Assembly: GCA_964249735.1 (NCBI GenBank)
Contig: CAXUDP010000052.1
Span: forward strand, 1-24,062
DNA from: Lichenicola sp964249735
GTDB taxonomy: Bacteria; Pseudomonadota; Alphaproteobacteria; Acetobacterales; Acetobacteraceae
Direction of reading: 5' to 3'
Length of the DNA stretch: 24,062 nt
Below, piece after piece: positions 22,824 through 24,062 of this stretch; position 1 is the stretch's first letter; every line of letters starts with the position of its first letter. The notes beneath the pieces were generated by a model. That model worked only from the letters and a program-made list of their open reading frames with translations, did not search any database and was not told the origin of the DNA. The translations under genes and the position numbers were made by a program.

Positions 22824-23815
22824 CAGCTGAACAGCAGCGCCGACATCCGACGACGGGCGGCGAGGGTCTCGGGCTCGCCGGCTCCCCAGGCCTCGAAGAA
22901 GCGGATCAGCTGCAACCGTGCGGCGCCGTTGTTCCAGCTGCGGTCGCGCCTGAGGATCTCCAGCAGCGCGTCGGCGGCCTCGGGTCGGCGGTTGAGGCCG
23001 TTCAAGGCGGTGGCGAGCTCATAGCGCGCCTCGTGGTCGTCCGGGTCGGCGTCGAGCCGGAGCCGCAAGCTGTCGAGCGCGTCGGCGGCGCGTCGCCCTT
23101 CCGCGGCGAGGCTGAGGGCGGCGCGGGCGCCGGCGATCTCGGGATGGTCGGCGAGGCGGGGCGGGACCTCGTCGAGGGCCGCCTGTGCCTGCTGCTCGTC
23201 GCCCAGCGCCAGCAGGGCGCGCACCAGCCCGCCCCAGGCATCCGGGCTTTCCGGCTCCTGTTCGAGCAGGGCGGAGAACAGCGCGGCGGCGTCCTCGGTC
23301 TGGTTTGCCTCAAGCGCGGCCTTCGCTTCGGCCAGCAGGTCGGTGGCCGGCATGGCGCCGCCGGCGGCCTTGAGCAGCGCCTCGACGAAGCGCTTGATCT
23401 CGCTCTCGGGCAGCGCGCCCTGGAACAGGTCGAGGATCTGGCCCTGCCAGAACGCGGCCACGGTGGGCACCGACTGCAGCGGCAGGCCGAGCTGGGACAG
23501 CTGCGCGACCAGGGCACGGTTGGCGTCGATGTCGATCTTGACCAGCTTGATCCGCCCGCCGGCGGCGCGGGTGACCTTCTCCAGCGCGGGCGTCAGGGTC
23601 TTGCAGGGGCCGCACCAGGTGGCCCAGAAGTCGACCAGGACGGGCACGCGCCGGCTGTCCTCGATGACGTCGGCCATGAAGCTGTCCTGGTCGCCGTCGA
23701 CGATGATGGCGGGCTCGGCGGCGCCGGCGGGCGGGTGGGCCTCTGCCGCCGGGCGGGCTCGGGGAGCGGGGGCGCCGGCGGCGCCGGGCCGGGGCTGGCC
23801 GATGATGTAGTCCAT
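22823..23815 (-). CDS. Thioredoxin-TPR protein (CnoX / YbbN family co-chaperone)
   Basis: A 330-residue protein: a Pro/Ala-rich N-terminal tail (1-35), a thioredoxin domain (about 36-145) with WCGPC at 67-71, followed by tetratricopeptide repeats (about 155-330; ALEANQTEDAAALFSALLEQEPESPDAW and ATALNGLNRRPEAADALLEILR are TPR-like). CnoX proteins bind unfolding proteins under oxidative stress and pass them to GroEL or DnaK. E. coli CnoX has lost the first cysteine, whereas this protein keeps both, so it should retain redox activity. The ATG at 23815 has AGGA about 10 nt upstream; a GTG at 23839 is possible. It heads the operon with the LON-domain and UPF0434 genes. Confidence 0.9.
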   Translation of the reverse strand: MDYIIGQPRPGAAGAPAPRARPAAEAHPPAGAAEPAIIVDGDQDSFMADVIEDSRRVPVLVDFWATWCGPCKTLTPALEKVTRAAGGRIKLVKIDIDANRALVAQLSQLGLPLQSVPTVAAFWQGQILDLFQGALPESEIKRFVEALLKAAGGAMPATDLLAEAKAALEANQTEDAAALFSALLEQEPESPDAWGGLVRALLALGDEQQAQAALDEVPPRLADHPEIAGARAALSLAAEGRRAADALDSLRLRLDADPDDHEARYELATALNGLNRRPEAADALLEILRRDRSWNNGAARLQLIRFFEAWGAGEPETLAARRRMSALLFS

Positions 23816-23932
23816 GGGTCGTTGATCCTGCGTCTGCACGCAGCGTCCGCCGCGCCGTTGGAGCCGTTAACATTGTCGTCTGCCGCTCCGGGCGCAAGCG
23901 TGTGCGATCCGGATGAGCCACGTGCGATCCTC

Positions 23933-23961
23933 TTGCACTCCGGCGGGAAGCCTTCTAAAAG
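23933..23961 (+). promoter_or_regulatory. Candidate promoter of tRNA-Gly
   Basis: TTGCAC (23933-23938) and TAAAAG (23956-23961), 17 bp apart, about 20 bp upstream of the tRNA 5' end. The -10 region is followed by a GC-rich CCCGCC, resembling the discriminator of growth-rate-controlled stable RNA promoters. Confidence 0.45.
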
Positions 23962-23980
23962 CCCGCCACCGCATCGGAGC

Positions 23981-24055
23981 GCGGGCGTAGCTCAGGGGTA
24001 GAGCACAACCTTGCCAAGGTTGGGGTCGAGGGTTCGAATCCCTTCGCCCGCTCCA
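23981..24055 (+). tRNA. tRNA-Gly (anticodon GCC)
   Basis: A complete cloverleaf: acceptor arms GCGGGCG (23981-23987) and CGCCCGC (24045-24051), D-arm with GCTC...GAGC, anticodon arm AACCT-TGCCAAG-type loop with anticodon GCC, T-arm GAGGGTTCGAATCCCTT, discriminator T at 24052 and an encoded CCA at 24053-24055. It decodes GGC/GGU glycine codons, the heavily used glycine codons of such a GC-rich genome. It closely resembles the E. coli tRNA-Gly(GCC) sequence. Confidence 0.97.
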
Positions 24056-24062
24056 GGTTCTC

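Overview
The window is a compact, very GC-rich bacterial chromosome segment with genes packed end to end and several stop/start overlaps of 4 bp. The gene content points to Alphaproteobacteria, most likely Acetobacteraceae or a relative in the Rhodospirillales. The clues are an alphaproteobacterial-type AroQ chorismate mutase, an acetolactate synthase with the alphaproteobacterial GEAS variant of the cofactor loop, a one-cysteine UPF0434 protein, and a Lhr/PdeM repair pair. The family assignment is inference from protein character; there is no rRNA in the window to test it.

Left arm (1-9149), all on the minus strand. In transcription order it holds a DUF1697 gene, an uncharacterised Ala/Pro-rich protein, the Lhr-like helicase and PdeM endonuclease (4-bp overlap), a CPD photolyase, a PPP-type metallophosphatase, a chorismate mutase and a SixA-type histidine phosphatase. 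Citrate synthase (gltA) follows with its own likely promoter and runs off the left edge. lhr, pdeM and phrB make a DNA-repair block, but the ATP-dependent ligase and exonuclease that usually accompany lhr/pdeM are not here. A perfect 20-bp palindrome lies between the phosphatase and the chorismate mutase.

Middle (9150-14174). A gene-poor gap of about 470 bp carries a short inverted copy of part of the uncharacterised gene. It is followed by an FMN azoreductase (minus), a secreted beta-helix 'head GIN' protein (plus), and a minus-strand run serB -> metallophosphoesterase -> ornithine aminotransferase. azoR and the GIN gene are divergent across a region with nested inverted repeats.

Right-centre (14250-19194), plus strand. 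miaA is followed by the branched-chain amino acid set ilvB-ilvH-ilvC and a DUF3140 gene. A double-hairpin repeat sits between ilvB and ilvH. The three ilv products catalyse and regulate the first two common steps of valine/isoleucine synthesis.

Right arm (19195-24062). A gene-free stretch of about 630 bp contains a conspicuous AT-rich patch. It precedes a 651-residue protein of no firm family (possibly glycosyltransferase-like), which is the least explained gene in the window. Convergent to it is a minus-strand operon cnoX-type thioredoxin/TPR -> LON-domain protein -> UPF0434. A complete tRNA-Gly(GCC) with encoded CCA closes the window.

I see no CRISPR array, rRNA, intact insertion sequence or recognisable defence system. 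Most of the window is housekeeping; the points worth a second look are small regulatory structures, the orphan lhr-pdeM-phrB block and the 19195-21782 region.
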